From assembly GCA_016845585.1 (NCBI GenBank), contig JAERSO010000128.1, forward strand, positions 1-35,988: a DNA stretch of 35,988 bases. Reading direction: 5' to 3'. Shown piece after piece: positions 25,981-33,475 of the stretch (position 1 is its first letter; each line of letters begins with the position of its first letter). The notes below the pieces were generated by a model. It saw only the letters and a list, made by a program, of their open reading frames with translations, ran no database searches and had not been told where the DNA came from. The position numbers and the translations under genes were made by a program. The stretch is from Acidimicrobiaceae bacterium. GTDB lineage: Bacteria > Actinomycetota > Acidimicrobiia > Acidimicrobiales > Aldehydirespiratoraceae.

Positions 25981-26000
25981 AAGGGAGATGGGGTCGCGAA

Positions 26001-26467
26001 CTATTTCAGGATTCCTCGGTAGCGGACCTCGGGAGCGGTGACGCCGAGGACCTCCTCGTAGCGGTACTCGTCGTCCGGCGTCCATCCCTTGCGTTCGTAG
26101 AAGCGGCGACCGAGCGCATTGTCAGGGTGGACCCAGAGCATGGCCTCGGCTGCTCGGAGCTCGTCGAGCGCCGCGTCGAAGAGGAGGCTCCCGGCGCCGG
26201 TGCCGATTGCCGCGGGGTCCACGTAGATCGCGTAGACCTCGCCGAGTCGTTCGTAGTCCCGAGCCGGTCCGGCCATGATGAAGCCCTCGACTCGCTGCGA
26301 CTCGTGGCCGACGGCCACCCGCCGGACGACGTCGCGTCGCCCGCCGCGTCGAGCCCGTCTAGGAACTCGTCGGGCATCATGCCCCGGTACGTGAACCGCC
26401 ATGCCACGACGTGGATTTCCCCGAGGCGATCTGCGTCCGACACCACTGGCTTGCGTACGTCGTACAT
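26001..26467 (-). pseudogene. Frameshifted GNAT acetyltransferase
   Basis: The N-terminal part (MYDVRKPVVSDADRLGEIHV, then WRFTYRGMMPDEFLDGLDAA) is in one frame. The C-terminal part continues in another: DVVRRVAVGHESQRVEGFIM, VYAIYVDPAAIGTGAGSLLF with the acetyl-CoA loop, and NALGRRFYERKGW. A single missing base near 26328-26340 (GACGCGACG on the coding strand) would join them into a normal GNAT of about 155 residues. Everything else is intact and the promoter box is present. It is therefore either a recent mutation or a sequencing error. GNAT enzymes acetylate amines; the substrate is unknown. Confidence 0.8.
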
Positions 26468-26474
26468 GGTGAGC

Positions 26475-26480
26475 ACCGTA
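26475..26480 (-). promoter_or_regulatory. -10 box TACGGT of the GNAT gene, leaderless start
   Basis: TACGGT on the minus strand ends seven bases before ATG 26467. Confidence 0.5.
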
Positions 26481-26508
26481 GGGCTGGGGGCGGTTCGTGT
26501 CAGGTGGG

Positions 26509-26514
26509 TATCGT
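26509..26514 (+). promoter_or_regulatory. -10 box TATCGT of the thioesterase gene, leaderless start
   Basis: TATCGT ends seven bases before ATG 26522, opposite the GNAT box. The divergent start codons are 55 bp apart. Confidence 0.5.
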
Positions 26515-26521
26515 GCGGATC

Positions 26522-27268
26522 ATGGCTGAACCGGGGGCAGGGGAGATCACGGCTCGACCCTCGGCGGGCCGCGTGTTCACGAGCGGACTGCGGGTCCGGC
26601 TCGGCGACGTCGACGCAGGCGGTCGCTGCCGACTCGATGCGACCGTCCGTCACCTCCAGGACGTCGCCCGAGACGACTCGGCCGACTCCGCGCTCACCGA
26701 CCCGATGACCTGGGTGGTCAGGCGGGTCATGCTCGAGGTTCACCAAGCCCCGGTGTTCCAGGAGTGGGTTGACATCGCCACATGGTGCAGCGGCCATGGA
26801 AGTCGATGGGCCGAGCGTCGCACATCGCTGCATGGTGACAACGGTGCGCACATCGAGGCCGCCACGATCTGGATCTATGTCGACGGCGGGACCGGCCGTC
26901 CGAAGGCGCTCAACCCTGACTTCTTCGACATCTACGGGCCGACGGCGGTCGATCGACGCGTGAGTGCTCGTCAGCGACTGCCGACCAGCCTGGTGGAGGG
27001 TGCCACCGTCGAGCCGTGGCCCCTTCGGTTCACCGATTTCGACGTCCTCGCCCACGTCAACAACGCCGCGCAGTGGGGACCGGTCGAGGAAGTGCTCAAT
27101 CGGGTGGATGGTCCCCGTGAGGGCATCCGTGCCGAGCTCGAACATGGTCCCGGGATCGAACCCGGTGACACCACCGAGCTGAGATGGACGGCCTCGGATG
27201 GCGGTGTCGACACCTGGCTGGTGGCGAACGGCAAGGTGGCCAGTGTCGCTCGCGTGCGTCCGATCTGA
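26522..27268 (+). CDS. Acyl-ACP thioesterase-like double hotdog protein
   Basis: The 248-residue protein resembles bacterial acyl-ACP thioesterases, which release fatty acids from ACP. Residues 20-140 form the first hotdog unit (SGLRVRLGDVDAGGRC, RHLQDVARDDS, then WVVRRVMLEVHQAP). The second unit has RFTDFDVLAHVNNAAQWGPV at about 177-196, with the HVNNAxYW-like active-site helix. ATG 26522 is decided by the -10 box. The next gene on the strand is a CoA-transferase, so acyl metabolism is plausible. Whether the substrate is acyl-ACP or acyl-CoA cannot be told. Confidence 0.82.
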   Translation: MAEPGAGEITARPSAGRVFTSGLRVRLGDVDAGGRCRLDATVRHLQDVARDDSADSALTDPMTWVVRRVMLEVHQAPVFQEWVDIATWCSGHGSRWAERRTSLHGDNGAHIEAATIWIYVDGGTGRPKALNPDFFDIYGPTAVDRRVSARQRLPTSLVEGATVEPWPLRFTDFDVLAHVNNAAQWGPVEEVLNRVDGPREGIRAELEHGPGIEPGDTTELRWTASDGGVDTWLVANGKVASVARVRPI

Positions 27269-27293
27269 CCAGGGCGCGGCCGACGGCCACAAC

Positions 27294-27299
27294 TAGTCT
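27294..27299 (+). promoter_or_regulatory. Candidate -10 box TAGTCT of the CoA-transferase gene
   Basis: TAGTCT lies 23 bases before ATG 27323. A leader of about 17 nt would contain the GAGAGGAG ribosome binding site. Confidence 0.4.
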
Positions 27300-27322
27300 G
27301 GCCGCTCCCGAGAGGAGTCTCC

Positions 27323-28486
27323 ATGGCCCACGGCCCGCTTGCCGGAATCAAGGTGCTCGACGTGTCGGCGGCGGTCGCCGGACCCTGGGCGAGCAGCCAG
27401 CTCGCCGAGCAGGGCGCGTCGGTCGTGTTCGTCGAGAAGGTCGGCGTGAAGGACGTGATGCGCATGACCGGCGCCATCGAAGGCGAGCAGTCGGGATGCT
27501 GGGTCCAGATGCACCGCAACAAGCGGGCGATCGATCTCGATGTGCGGGCCGACGAGGGACGGGAGATCCTGCTTCGACTCGCCGATGAGGCGGACGTGTT
27601 CATCCAGAACTTCCGGCCGGGCGTGGCCGATCGACTCGGCATCGGGTACCGCGACCTCTCGGCTCGCAACCCCGAGATCGTCTACCTCTCGATCTCCGGT
27701 TTCGGTGCCGACGGGCCGTACGCGGACCGGCCCGTCTACGACCCGATCATCCAGGGCCTGTCGGGAATGGCGGACACCCAGAACGGTGACTTCGTGCGTT
27801 CGATCGTGGCTGACAAGACGACCGCGATGACCGCCGCCAATGCCGTCCTGGCCGCACTGGTCGCTCGGGCCGGAGGTGCGGGTGGTCAACACATCGAGGT
27901 CAACCTGCTCGATTCGATGCTCGCCTGGTTGTTCGTTGACGCCTACTGGAACCTCACCCTCCCGGATGCCGAGCCGGCGCCGACCTACAGCGAATGGTAC
28001 GCACCGTGGGAGACGTCGGACGGTCTGATCACCGCCAACTGGACCAATTTCGCCCAGTACCAGGGGGCGTGTCGAGCCGTCGGCCGGCCGGACCTGGCTG
28101 ATGATCCCCGGTTCACCACCCGCGAAGGCCGTATGCGCAATGCACAGGCCCAGCGCGACGAGTTCGGTGCCGCACTCCGCTCGCTCACGTCCGAGGAGGC
28201 ACTCGTGGCGCTCCGCGACGCCGATGTCTCCTGTGGTCCGGTACTCGCACGGCGCGAGGTGCTGGACGACCCGCAGGTACGCCACAACGCCACGGTGATC
28301 GAGAGCGAACACCCCACCGCGGGCACAACGCGAACCGTTCGCCCCCCGGCCCGCTTCAGCGAGACCCCCACCGCCATCGAGCGCCACGCCCCGGGCAAGG
28401 GCGAGCACACCGACGAGATCCTCGGGGAGCTGGGTCTTGCGACTGGCGAGATCGAGCGACTCAGAGCGGCCGGCGTCGTCGGCTGA
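27323..28486 (+). CDS. Family III CoA-transferase (CaiB/BaiF)
   Basis: The enzyme moves CoA between carboxylic acids through an aspartyl-CoA intermediate. The 387-residue protein starts with the family N-terminus PLAGIKVLDVSAAVAGPWAS. It shows NKRAIDLDVRADEGREILLR at about 66-85, VFIQNFRPGVADRLG, and SISGFGADGPYADRP. The likely catalytic Asp is D164 in SIVADKTTAM. GAGAGGAG precedes the ATG. Specific acids cannot be inferred; catabolism of branched or aromatic acids is a common role for this family. Confidence 0.93.
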   Translation: MAHGPLAGIKVLDVSAAVAGPWASSQLAEQGASVVFVEKVGVKDVMRMTGAIEGEQSGCWVQMHRNKRAIDLDVRADEGREILLRLADEADVFIQNFRPGVADRLGIGYRDLSARNPEIVYLSISGFGADGPYADRPVYDPIIQGLSGMADTQNGDFVRSIVADKTTAMTAANAVLAALVARAGGAGGQHIEVNLLDSMLAWLFVDAYWNLTLPDAEPAPTYSEWYAPWETSDGLITANWTNFAQYQGACRAVGRPDLADDPRFTTREGRMRNAQAQRDEFGAALRSLTSEEALVALRDADVSCGPVLARREVLDDPQVRHNATVIESEHPTAGTTRTVRPPARFSETPTAIERHAPGKGEHTDEILGELGLATGEIERLRAAGVVG

Positions 28487-28492
28487 TCTCGC

Positions 28493-29572
28493 CTACGACT
28501 CGCTGACGGAGATCTCGTAGTGAAGGAGGCCGTCGGCGTCGCGCCGGGTGGCGGCCTCGCCGAGCACCCGGAGATGCTCGAGATGGGCGAACGTCTCGCT
28601 CGCCGCCATGCCGCCCCATGAACGTTCACGGAACAGGATCTTCATCCACTCGTCGACCGGTGCATCGCCGAGCCCGTCAGCGGCCTCACGGAGGACGTCG
28701 AGACGTTCCTCGTGGTGCACCTTGATGTGGTCACACCGCTGGGCGGCCTCGTCGAGGGGATGTCCGTGGGCGGGGAGCACGGTGGTGACGCCGTCGAGCG
28801 CGGCAACTCGATCGAGTGAGGCGAAGAACGCAGCCAACGGGTCGCCCAGCTCGGTGCTGCCCGAGATGTGTGGCGTGATGGTGGGAAGCACATGGTCACC
28901 GGAGAGGAGCACACCTCCTTCGGGGTCCCACAGACAGAGATGGTCGACGGTGTGGCCAGGTGTGTGCACCGTGAACCACTCTCGTCGCGCGTACGTCAAC
29001 GGTGCGTTGTCGCCCACTCGGATGGTCGGCTGCGGGGTCAGGAATCGCTGACCGCCACGGGCGCCGTCTCGGATGTACCGAATCAACGCCTCGTCGGGAG
29101 GCGGTTCAAGGCGCGTGCCCCACGGCGTGGGCTCGCTTGTCATCCGCTCCTTCCAGTGCTCGACGATCTCCTCGTCGGTCATGTCGAGCGCGGCGGCGCC
29201 GAGGTCGTCGTTGGCCTGACCGGAGAACGACTCGAAACTCTCATGGGTGAGAATCTCGGCACCCACCTCCTCGTGGAGCTGGGTGCTGCCGCCGTAGTGG
29301 TCGGGATGGGAGTGGGTGACGATCGCCGTGTGGACCCGTTCGACGGGGATCTCGGCCTTCTTCAACCGGTCGAGCAGTGCGTTCCACGACGCATCGCCGG
29401 GGAGGCCGGGATCGACCAGCGCAACGCCGTCGCCGTCGATCAGGGCATAGCAGTTGACGTGGCCGAGCCCAGGCATCGAGATCGGGAGCTGCATGCGCAA
29501 GATGTCGGGCGCAACCTCGATCACGTCCTCGGACGCGGGTTCCTGCTCCTGCTTGCGGTACGTCTGCCCCAT
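28493..29572 (-). CDS. MBL-fold metallohydrolase (LACTB2/glyoxalase II-like)
   Basis: The 359-residue protein has the metallo-beta-lactamase metal motif THSHPDHYGG (H87, H89, D91, H92), then HTPGHTVDHLCLW and SGDHVLP for the remaining ligands. The C-terminal PAHGHPLDEAAQR and a helical extension with HHEERLDVL are typical of LACTB2-like hydrolases, whose substrates include thioesters, RNA and other esters. TAGCCT six bases before ATG 29572 predicts a leaderless transcript. Convergent with the CoA-transferase gene, 6 bp apart. Confidence 0.88.
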   Translation of the reverse strand: MGQTYRKQEQEPASEDVIEVAPDILRMQLPISMPGLGHVNCYALIDGDGVALVDPGLPGDASWNALLDRLKKAEIPVERVHTAIVTHSHPDHYGGSTQLHEEVGAEILTHESFESFSGQANDDLGAAALDMTDEEIVEHWKERMTSEPTPWGTRLEPPPDEALIRYIRDGARGGQRFLTPQPTIRVGDNAPLTYARREWFTVHTPGHTVDHLCLWDPEGGVLLSGDHVLPTITPHISGSTELGDPLAAFFASLDRVAALDGVTTVLPAHGHPLDEAAQRCDHIKVHHEERLDVLREAADGLGDAPVDEWMKILFRERSWGGMAASETFAHLEHLRVLGEAATRRDADGLLHYEISVSES

Positions 29573-29578
29573 GGGTCG

Positions 29579-29584
29579 AGGCTA
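29579..29584 (-). promoter_or_regulatory. -10 box TAGCCT of the MBL hydrolase, leaderless start
   Basis: TAGCCT on the minus strand ends six bases before ATG 29572. Confidence 0.55.
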
Positions 29585-29601
29585 GGCGGCGGGGCCGAGG
29601 T

Positions 29602-30147
29602 TCACGAATCAGCCGGGGTGGCGAAGAGTGCGGCGCGGTAGTGGCGGAGTTCCTCGAGACTCTCGCGGATGTCGTCGAGGGCTCGGTGGCCGCCGGCCTT
29701 CTTGGGAGCAGCCGAGAACGCCGCGGGCTTCCAGCGGCGAGCGAGCTCCTTGAGGGTCGACACGTCGACCGATCGATAGTGCAGGTAGTTCTCGATCTCG
29801 GGGAGGTGCTCGGCGAGGAACCGGCGGTCGGTGCCGATGGAGTTCCCGCAAAGGGGAACCGTGCGTTCCTCGGGGATGTGTTCCTTGAGGAAGGCGAGTG
29901 TGGCGGCGCCCGCCTCTTCGAGCGTGACGGTCGACGTCTTGATCTCGGCGAGAAGGCCGCTGCGCGTGTGCATGTTGGTGACGAAGTCGTCCATCTCGGC
30001 GAGCTCGGCGTCGGTGGCGTGCACGATCAGGTCGGGCCCTTCGGCGATCAACTCGAGATTGTCGTCGGTGAGCAGCGTGGCGATCTCGACGATCACGTGC
30101 CGCCCAGGCTCGAGGCCGGTCATCTCAAGGTCCATCCATGCGAGCAT
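29602..30147 (-). CDS. orn: Oligoribonuclease
   Basis: Orn degrades 2-5 nt RNAs, including pGpG, to mononucleotides. The 181-residue protein matches the E. coli length. The DEDD exonuclease motifs are visible: WMDLEMTGLEPG (D6, E8), LCGNSIGTDRRFLAEHLP (Exo II) and HRALDDIRESLEELRHYR (Exo III with the catalytic His and Asp). ATG 30147 is decided by TACCCT six bases upstream. It is divergent from dut, with 40 bp between start codons. Confidence 0.95.
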   Translation of the reverse strand: MLAWMDLEMTGLEPGRHVIVEIATLLTDDNLELIAEGPDLIVHATDAELAEMDDFVTNMHTRSGLLAEIKTSTVTLEEAGAATLAFLKEHIPEERTVPLCGNSIGTDRRFLAEHLPEIENYLHYRSVDVSTLKELARRWKPAAFSAAPKKAGGHRALDDIRESLEELRHYRAALFATPADS

Positions 30148-30153
30148 CGTCTC

Positions 30154-30159
30154 AGGGTA
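30154..30159 (-). promoter_or_regulatory. -10 box TACCCT of orn, leaderless start
   Basis: TACCCT on the minus strand ends six bases before ATG 30147. Confidence 0.55.
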
Positions 30160-30174
30160 GACGCCGCAGTCGAC

Positions 30175-30180
30175 TACGTT
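30175..30180 (+). promoter_or_regulatory. -10 box TACGTT of dut, leaderless start
   Basis: TACGTT ends seven bases before GTG 30188, only 15 bp from the orn box on the other strand. Confidence 0.5.
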
Positions 30181-30187
30181 TCGCTGC

Positions 30188-30625
30188 GTGCTCGATTTGC
30201 CTGTTCTCCGACTCGACCCCGACCTTCCCCTCCCGGCGTATGCCCGTCCCGGCGACGCCGGGATCGATCTGCTGGCCCGCGAGGACGTCGTTCTCGCGGC
30301 GGCCGGGGGGCGTGCGCTCGTGCCGACCGGGATCGCCATCGCGCTCCCGGAGGGGTACGCGGGCTTCGTCCAACCCCGGAGCGGACTGGCTCTCAAGCAC
30401 GGCGTCACCTGCCTCAACACGCCCGGTCTCATCGACTCGGGCTACCGAGGAGAGCTGAAGGTCTGCCTGATCAATCACGATCCGAACACGCCGTTCGAGG
30501 TCACCCGCGGCGAGCGGATCGCGCAGCTCGTGGTGCAGGCGGTGGAGAACGTCAACTTCGTGGAGGTCGCCGATCTCGAGGAGAGCTCACGGGGCGACAA
30601 GGGATTCGGCTCGACCGGCCGGTAG
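30188..30625 (+). CDS. dut: dUTP diphosphatase
   Basis: Dut hydrolyses dUTP to dUMP and PPi, keeping uracil out of DNA and feeding thymidylate synthesis. The 145-residue trimeric-type enzyme has all five motifs: [10 protein letters not shown] (motif 1), [12 protein letters not shown] (about 58-69, motif 2/3 boundary), [15 protein letters not shown] with the catalytic Asp (motif 3), [10 protein letters not shown] (motif 4) and [11 protein letters not shown] at the C-terminus (motif 5). GTG 30188 follows the -10 box. Confidence 0.96.
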   Translation: MLDLPVLRLDPDLPLPAYARPGDAGIDLLAREDVVLAAAGGRALVPTGIAIALPEGYAGFVQPRSGLALKHGVTCLNTPGLIDSGYRGELKVCLINHDPNTPFEVTRGERIAQLVVQAVENVNFVEVADLEESSRGDKGFGSTGR

Positions 30626-30636
30626 CTCGCTCGCCT

Positions 30637-31053
30637 TCAGTGGCCGATGGTCGACACGGTCGCATCGACCAGCAGCGGCCTGAGTGCCTCATCGGCGATC
30701 TGGAGGCCCGCAACGTCCTCTCGGCCGAACCAGCCGAGGTCGTCGTGCTCGTCGGGCGCCATGTTGATGACGTCCCCCTTCCACTTGGTGACGACCCAGA
30801 CGTGCAGCGTCAGTTCGCCGTGGATCTCGAAGGTCCGATAGGGCACCGGGTCGTCGATCTCGGCGTGTACGCCCAACTCCTCGAACAGCTCACGGCGGAC
30901 CGCCTCGGCCGGTGACTCACCGTTCTCGACATGGCCACCGGGCAGATCCCAGACATCGGGATACCAACGCCGTTCGAGATGACGGTGGCCCAGCAGCACA
31001 CGACCCGCCCGGACGAGGACGGCAGCGGCGATGGAGTGGTGCGGCCCCGGCAC
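30637..31053 (-). CDS. NUDIX hydrolase
   Basis: The 138-residue protein has a complete Nudix box at residues 40-62 that fits GX5EX7REUXEEXGU exactly (G40, E46, R54, E55, E58, E59, G61). MutT-like beta strands flank it (SIAAAVLVRAGRVLLGHR and RTFEIHGELTLHVWVVTKW). Nucleoside diphosphate derivatives are the usual substrates, but the exact one is unknown. GGAG lies six bases before GTG 31053. It is second in an operon after the small ATPase-like gene, 27 bp apart, and convergent with dut. Confidence 0.9.
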   Translation of the reverse strand: MPGPHHSIAAAVLVRAGRVLLGHRHLERRWYPDVWDLPGGHVENGESPAEAVRRELFEELGVHAEIDDPVPYRTFEIHGELTLHVWVVTKWKGDVINMAPDEHDDLGWFGREDVAGLQIADEALRPLLVDATVSTIGH

Positions 31054-31080
31054 GATCGACTCCGCGCCCTGACCTGGCGG

Positions 31081-31476
31081 CTAGTCCTCGTCGACTTCGG
31101 CAACCTTGCGGAGCCGGAGCCAGCCTCGGTCGAGGTCGAGGTCGTAGTCGTCGATCAGCCCGGACGTGATCGCATCGAAGCGATGAACCGCGGCATCGCC
31201 CAGCGCCTCCTCGCTCGATCGTTCCGCGTGCAGTTCGAGCGCGCCCTCGTCGATCCGGAAGACGACGTGGATCTCGTGCTCGGTGTCCTCCCCGCCCTCG
31301 ATGCCGTCGAGGAGCAGGATGATCGCCTCATCGATGGCCAGGCGAAGGTCGTCGATCTCGGCGAACGACATCCCCTGCCACAGCCCGAGCGCGGCGGCGC
31401 CCACGCGGACGATCCGGCCGTATTCGGAGCGGGCCGGGACGCGCAACAACACCTCGTCGGTGTTCGCATCGATCAC
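31081..31476 (-). CDS. Anti-sigma-factor-like (RsbW/HATPase-type) protein
   Basis: The 131-residue protein begins LLRVPARSEYGRIVRVGAAA and has FAEIDDLRLAIDEAIILLLD at about 38-57, the N-box-like segment of anti-sigma regulatory kinases of the GHKL fold. The later glycine-rich ATP-lid motifs are not obvious; the C-terminal half reads HEIHVVFRIDEGALELHAER and ends in acidic residues. It may be a degenerate or non-catalytic member. GTG 31476 follows AAGACT by six bases. No cognate sigma factor is present in the window. Confidence 0.6.
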   Translation of the reverse strand: MIDANTDEVLLRVPARSEYGRIVRVGAAALGLWQGMSFAEIDDLRLAIDEAIILLLDGIEGGEDTEHEIHVVFRIDEGALELHAERSSEEALGDAAVHRFDAITSGLIDDYDLDLDRGWLRLRKVAEVDED

Positions 31477-31482
31477 CGCAGC

Positions 31483-31488
31483 AGTCTT
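31483..31488 (-). promoter_or_regulatory. Weak -10 box AAGACT of the ATPase-like gene
   Basis: AAGACT on the minus strand ends six bases before GTG 31476. It misses the first T of TAnnnT. Confidence 0.3.
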
Positions 31489-31533
31489 TCACGTCGACAC
31501 CGATGGGCGCGACCGCGCCTGGCTGACGGCCGG

Positions 31534-31539
31534 TACCGT
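31534..31539 (+). promoter_or_regulatory. -10 box TACCGT of the DUF4031 gene, leaderless start
   Basis: TACCGT ends six bases before GTG 31546 and decides that start. Confidence 0.55.
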
Positions 31540-31545
31540 GCGGGC

Positions 31546-32079
31546 GTGACCGTGCTCGTCGACGCTGCCGCCTGGGAGTGGCGCGGCGCGCGCTGGGCTC
31601 ACTTGGTCAGTGACGAGTCGTACGACGAACTCCACGACTTCGCCCGCCGGATCGGGAAGCGTCGGCTCGGTTTCCAGGGTGATCACTACGACATCGAAGC
31701 CATCGATCGAGCGCGTGCGATCGACCTGGGCGCAGAGGTGGTCGACAGCCGCGTGCTGGTACGGCGTCTCCGCGCCGCCGGACTGCGCCGACGGGACGAC
31801 AAGCCGACATGGCGGCGGCTCGATGTCGCCGAGCGTGGTGCGACACTCGACCCGGCGCGGCTCCGTGAGCTCGTGCCCCGCGCCGGCGACGTGCTCTCGG
31901 GATTGGCCGCGCTCGACCAGGTCGCCCACACGTCGACGTACCTCGACGAGCGAGAGCTCGTGATCCTCTTCGACCACATGGCGGAACCCCCCGGCGAGAT
32001 CGACGGGGTCGACCTCGTCTGGTCCGGCGAACCCAGGGTCGACGGCGAACGCTCCCTCGAGCTCTTCTTCACCCGCTGA
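31546..32079 (+). CDS. DUF4031 family protein
   Basis: The 177-residue protein carries the DUF4031 signature near its N-terminus: WRGARWAHLVSDESYDELHD (about 12-31), then FARRIGKRRLGFQGDHYDI. LVRRLRAAGLRRRDD follows at about 72-86. The function is unknown. The basic and acidic surface patches suggest a nucleic-acid or nucleotide role, but no catalytic motif is certain. The remaining 90 residues (DPARLRELVPRAGDVLSGLA onward) are an extension less typical of the family. The stop is followed at once by a 47-bp repeat. Confidence 0.8.
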   Translation: MTVLVDAAAWEWRGARWAHLVSDESYDELHDFARRIGKRRLGFQGDHYDIEAIDRARAIDLGAEVVDSRVLVRRLRAAGLRRRDDKPTWRRLDVAERGATLDPARLRELVPRAGDVLSGLAALDQVAHTSTYLDERELVILFDHMAEPPGEIDGVDLVWSGEPRVDGERSLELFFTR

Positions 32080-32126
32080 GTTGGGACACTGGGGTCAGAC
32101 CCCTGTCCCATTGGGGACAGGTCAGC
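32080..32126 (+). repeat. 47-bp REP-like repeat, left copy
   Basis: The repeat starts directly after the DUF4031 stop. It contains hairpin GGGGTC-A-GACCCC (32091-32103) and hairpin CTGTCCC-N4-GGGACAG (32103-32120). It matches the copy at 34540-34586 in inverted orientation at 42 of 47 positions. All five differences fall in spacer or loop positions. Read as protein it gives the spurious WGQTPVP string. Confidence 0.9.
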
Positions 32127-32134
32127 GGGTCGCC

Positions 32135-32140
32135 TACGGT
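32135..32140 (+). promoter_or_regulatory. -10 box TACGGT of the alkylsulfatase-like gene, leaderless start
   Basis: TACGGT ends six bases before ATG 32147 and lies 8 bp after the repeat. Confidence 0.55.
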
Positions 32141-32146
32141 GTGCAG

Positions 32147-33475
32147 ATGATCGGAAAGCTGCAGAAGAAGCTGCCCATCGTCACCGAGAACCCCGTCGAG
32201 TTGTCGAGTCGGGTCATCGACACCGGCGAATTCGACGAGCGGGTGAACCGGGTGACCCAACAGGTCACGGAGTTGACGCCAGACATCTCGGTGGTCGAAT
32301 CGTTCAGCCACATCTACTCGTTCCGGACCGAGGACGGCCTGGTGTGTGTCGACTCCTCCGGAAAGGCCACCGGCGGCAAAGCCGTCGAGTCGATGCGCAC
32401 ATGGTCGACCGACCGGGTCAACTCCCTGCTCTACACCCATGGGCACATCGACCACGTCGGCGGCAGTGGGGACATCGCGGCCGACGCGGAACAGCGGGGC
32501 TACGCCGCGCCGTCGGTCGTCGGTCACGAGGCGGTCGCCGCCAGGTTCGATCGCTACATCATGACGGACGGGTACAACTCCGACATCAACGCCCGCCAGT
32601 TCGGCGGCATCAGCAAGTCGAACGGCATCGGCCTGGCCGGCGGACCCCGCTTCCTGCCCGAGGACGCGCTGTGGCCGGACCAGACGTTCGTCTCGAACCT
32701 CGACCTCTCCGTGGGCGGCATGGACGTGCAGCTCCATCACGCCAAGGGTGAGACCGACGATCACCTGTGGGCCTGGATGCCCGAGTCGAAGGCCCTCTGC
32801 GTCGGTGACCTCGTGACCTGGGTGTTCCCCAACTGCGGCAACCCGCAGAAGGTGCAGCGGTTCCCGCTCGAGTGGGCGGCGGCGTTGCGCGAGATGCAGA
32901 CCTACGACGCCGAGTGGATGCTGCCGGCCCACGGTCTGCCGGTACAGGGCAAGGCGCGGATCGATCGAGTGCTCGATGATCTCGCGACATCACTGGAGAT
33001 CCTGGTCAGGGACACGCTCGAGAAGATGAACGCAGGGGAGTCGCTCGACGCGATCATCCACTCCGTGAAGGTGCCCGATGACCTTCTGGTGCGGCCATGG
33101 ATGCAGCCGGTGTACGACGAGCCGGAGTTCGTGCTGCGCAACCTCTGGCGTCTCTACGGCGGCTGGTGGGACAAGAACCCGGCCAACCTGAAGCCCGCTC
33201 CCGAGTCGGTGTACGCGGCGGAGGTCGTGCGGCTCGCCGGTGGTGTGGAAGCCATGGCTGCCCGTGCCGCCGAGGTCGCCGATGCAGGTGACCTGAGACT
33301 CGCCTGCCAGCTGATCGAGCTCGCCGTGCAGGCCGACCCATCGTCGGTGTCCGCGCACGGCGTGCGCGCCGAGATCTACCAGGCTCGGCGCGACGCCGAA
33401 TTCAGCCTCATGAGCAAAGGGATCTACTCGTCGGCCGCCCGCGCGTCGCAGGCAATCGCCGAGAGGAGCAGCTAG
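32147..33475 (+). CDS. Alkylsulfatase-like MBL-fold hydrolase
   Basis: The 442-residue protein has the MBL metal motif THGHIDHVGG (H98, H100, D102, H103), HHAKGETDDHLWAW and CVGDLVTW, then a dimerisation domain (VYDEPEFVLRNLWRLYGGWW, about 323-342) and a helical tail with TPR-like or SCP-like character. This order is that of SdsA-type alkylsulfatases, which hydrolyse long-chain alkyl sulfate esters. It is shorter than SdsA1 (about 650 residues), so it is a short relative. No signal peptide is visible. The stop shares CTAG with the convergent sulfatase remnant. Both sulfate-ester genes lie between the two 47-bp repeats. Confidence 0.85.
   Translation: MIGKLQKKLPIVTENPVELSSRVIDTGEFDERVNRVTQQVTELTPDISVVESFSHIYSFRTEDGLVCVDSSGKATGGKAVESMRTWSTDRVNSLLYTHGHIDHVGGSGDIAADAEQRGYAAPSVVGHEAVAARFDRYIMTDGYNSDINARQFGGISKSNGIGLAGGPRFLPEDALWPDQTFVSNLDLSVGGMDVQLHHAKGETDDHLWAWMPESKALCVGDLVTWVFPNCGNPQKVQRFPLEWAAALREMQTYDAEWMLPAHGLPVQGKARIDRVLDDLATSLEILVRDTLEKMNAGESLDAIIHSVKVPDDLLVRPWMQPVYDEPEFVLRNLWRLYGGWWDKNPANLKPAPESVYAAEVVRLAGGVEAMAARAAEVADAGDLRLACQLIELAVQADPSSVSAHGVRAEIYQARRDAEFSLMSKGIYSSAARASQAIAERSS

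Noticed and set aside
32081..32146. N-terminal extension of the alkylsulfatase-like protein reading MGHWGQTPVP, and the matching MGRWGQTPVP extension on the sulfatase remnant
   Set aside because: Both are translations of the 47-bp repeat. The -10 box at 32135-32140 lies downstream of the extension, so it is not translated.
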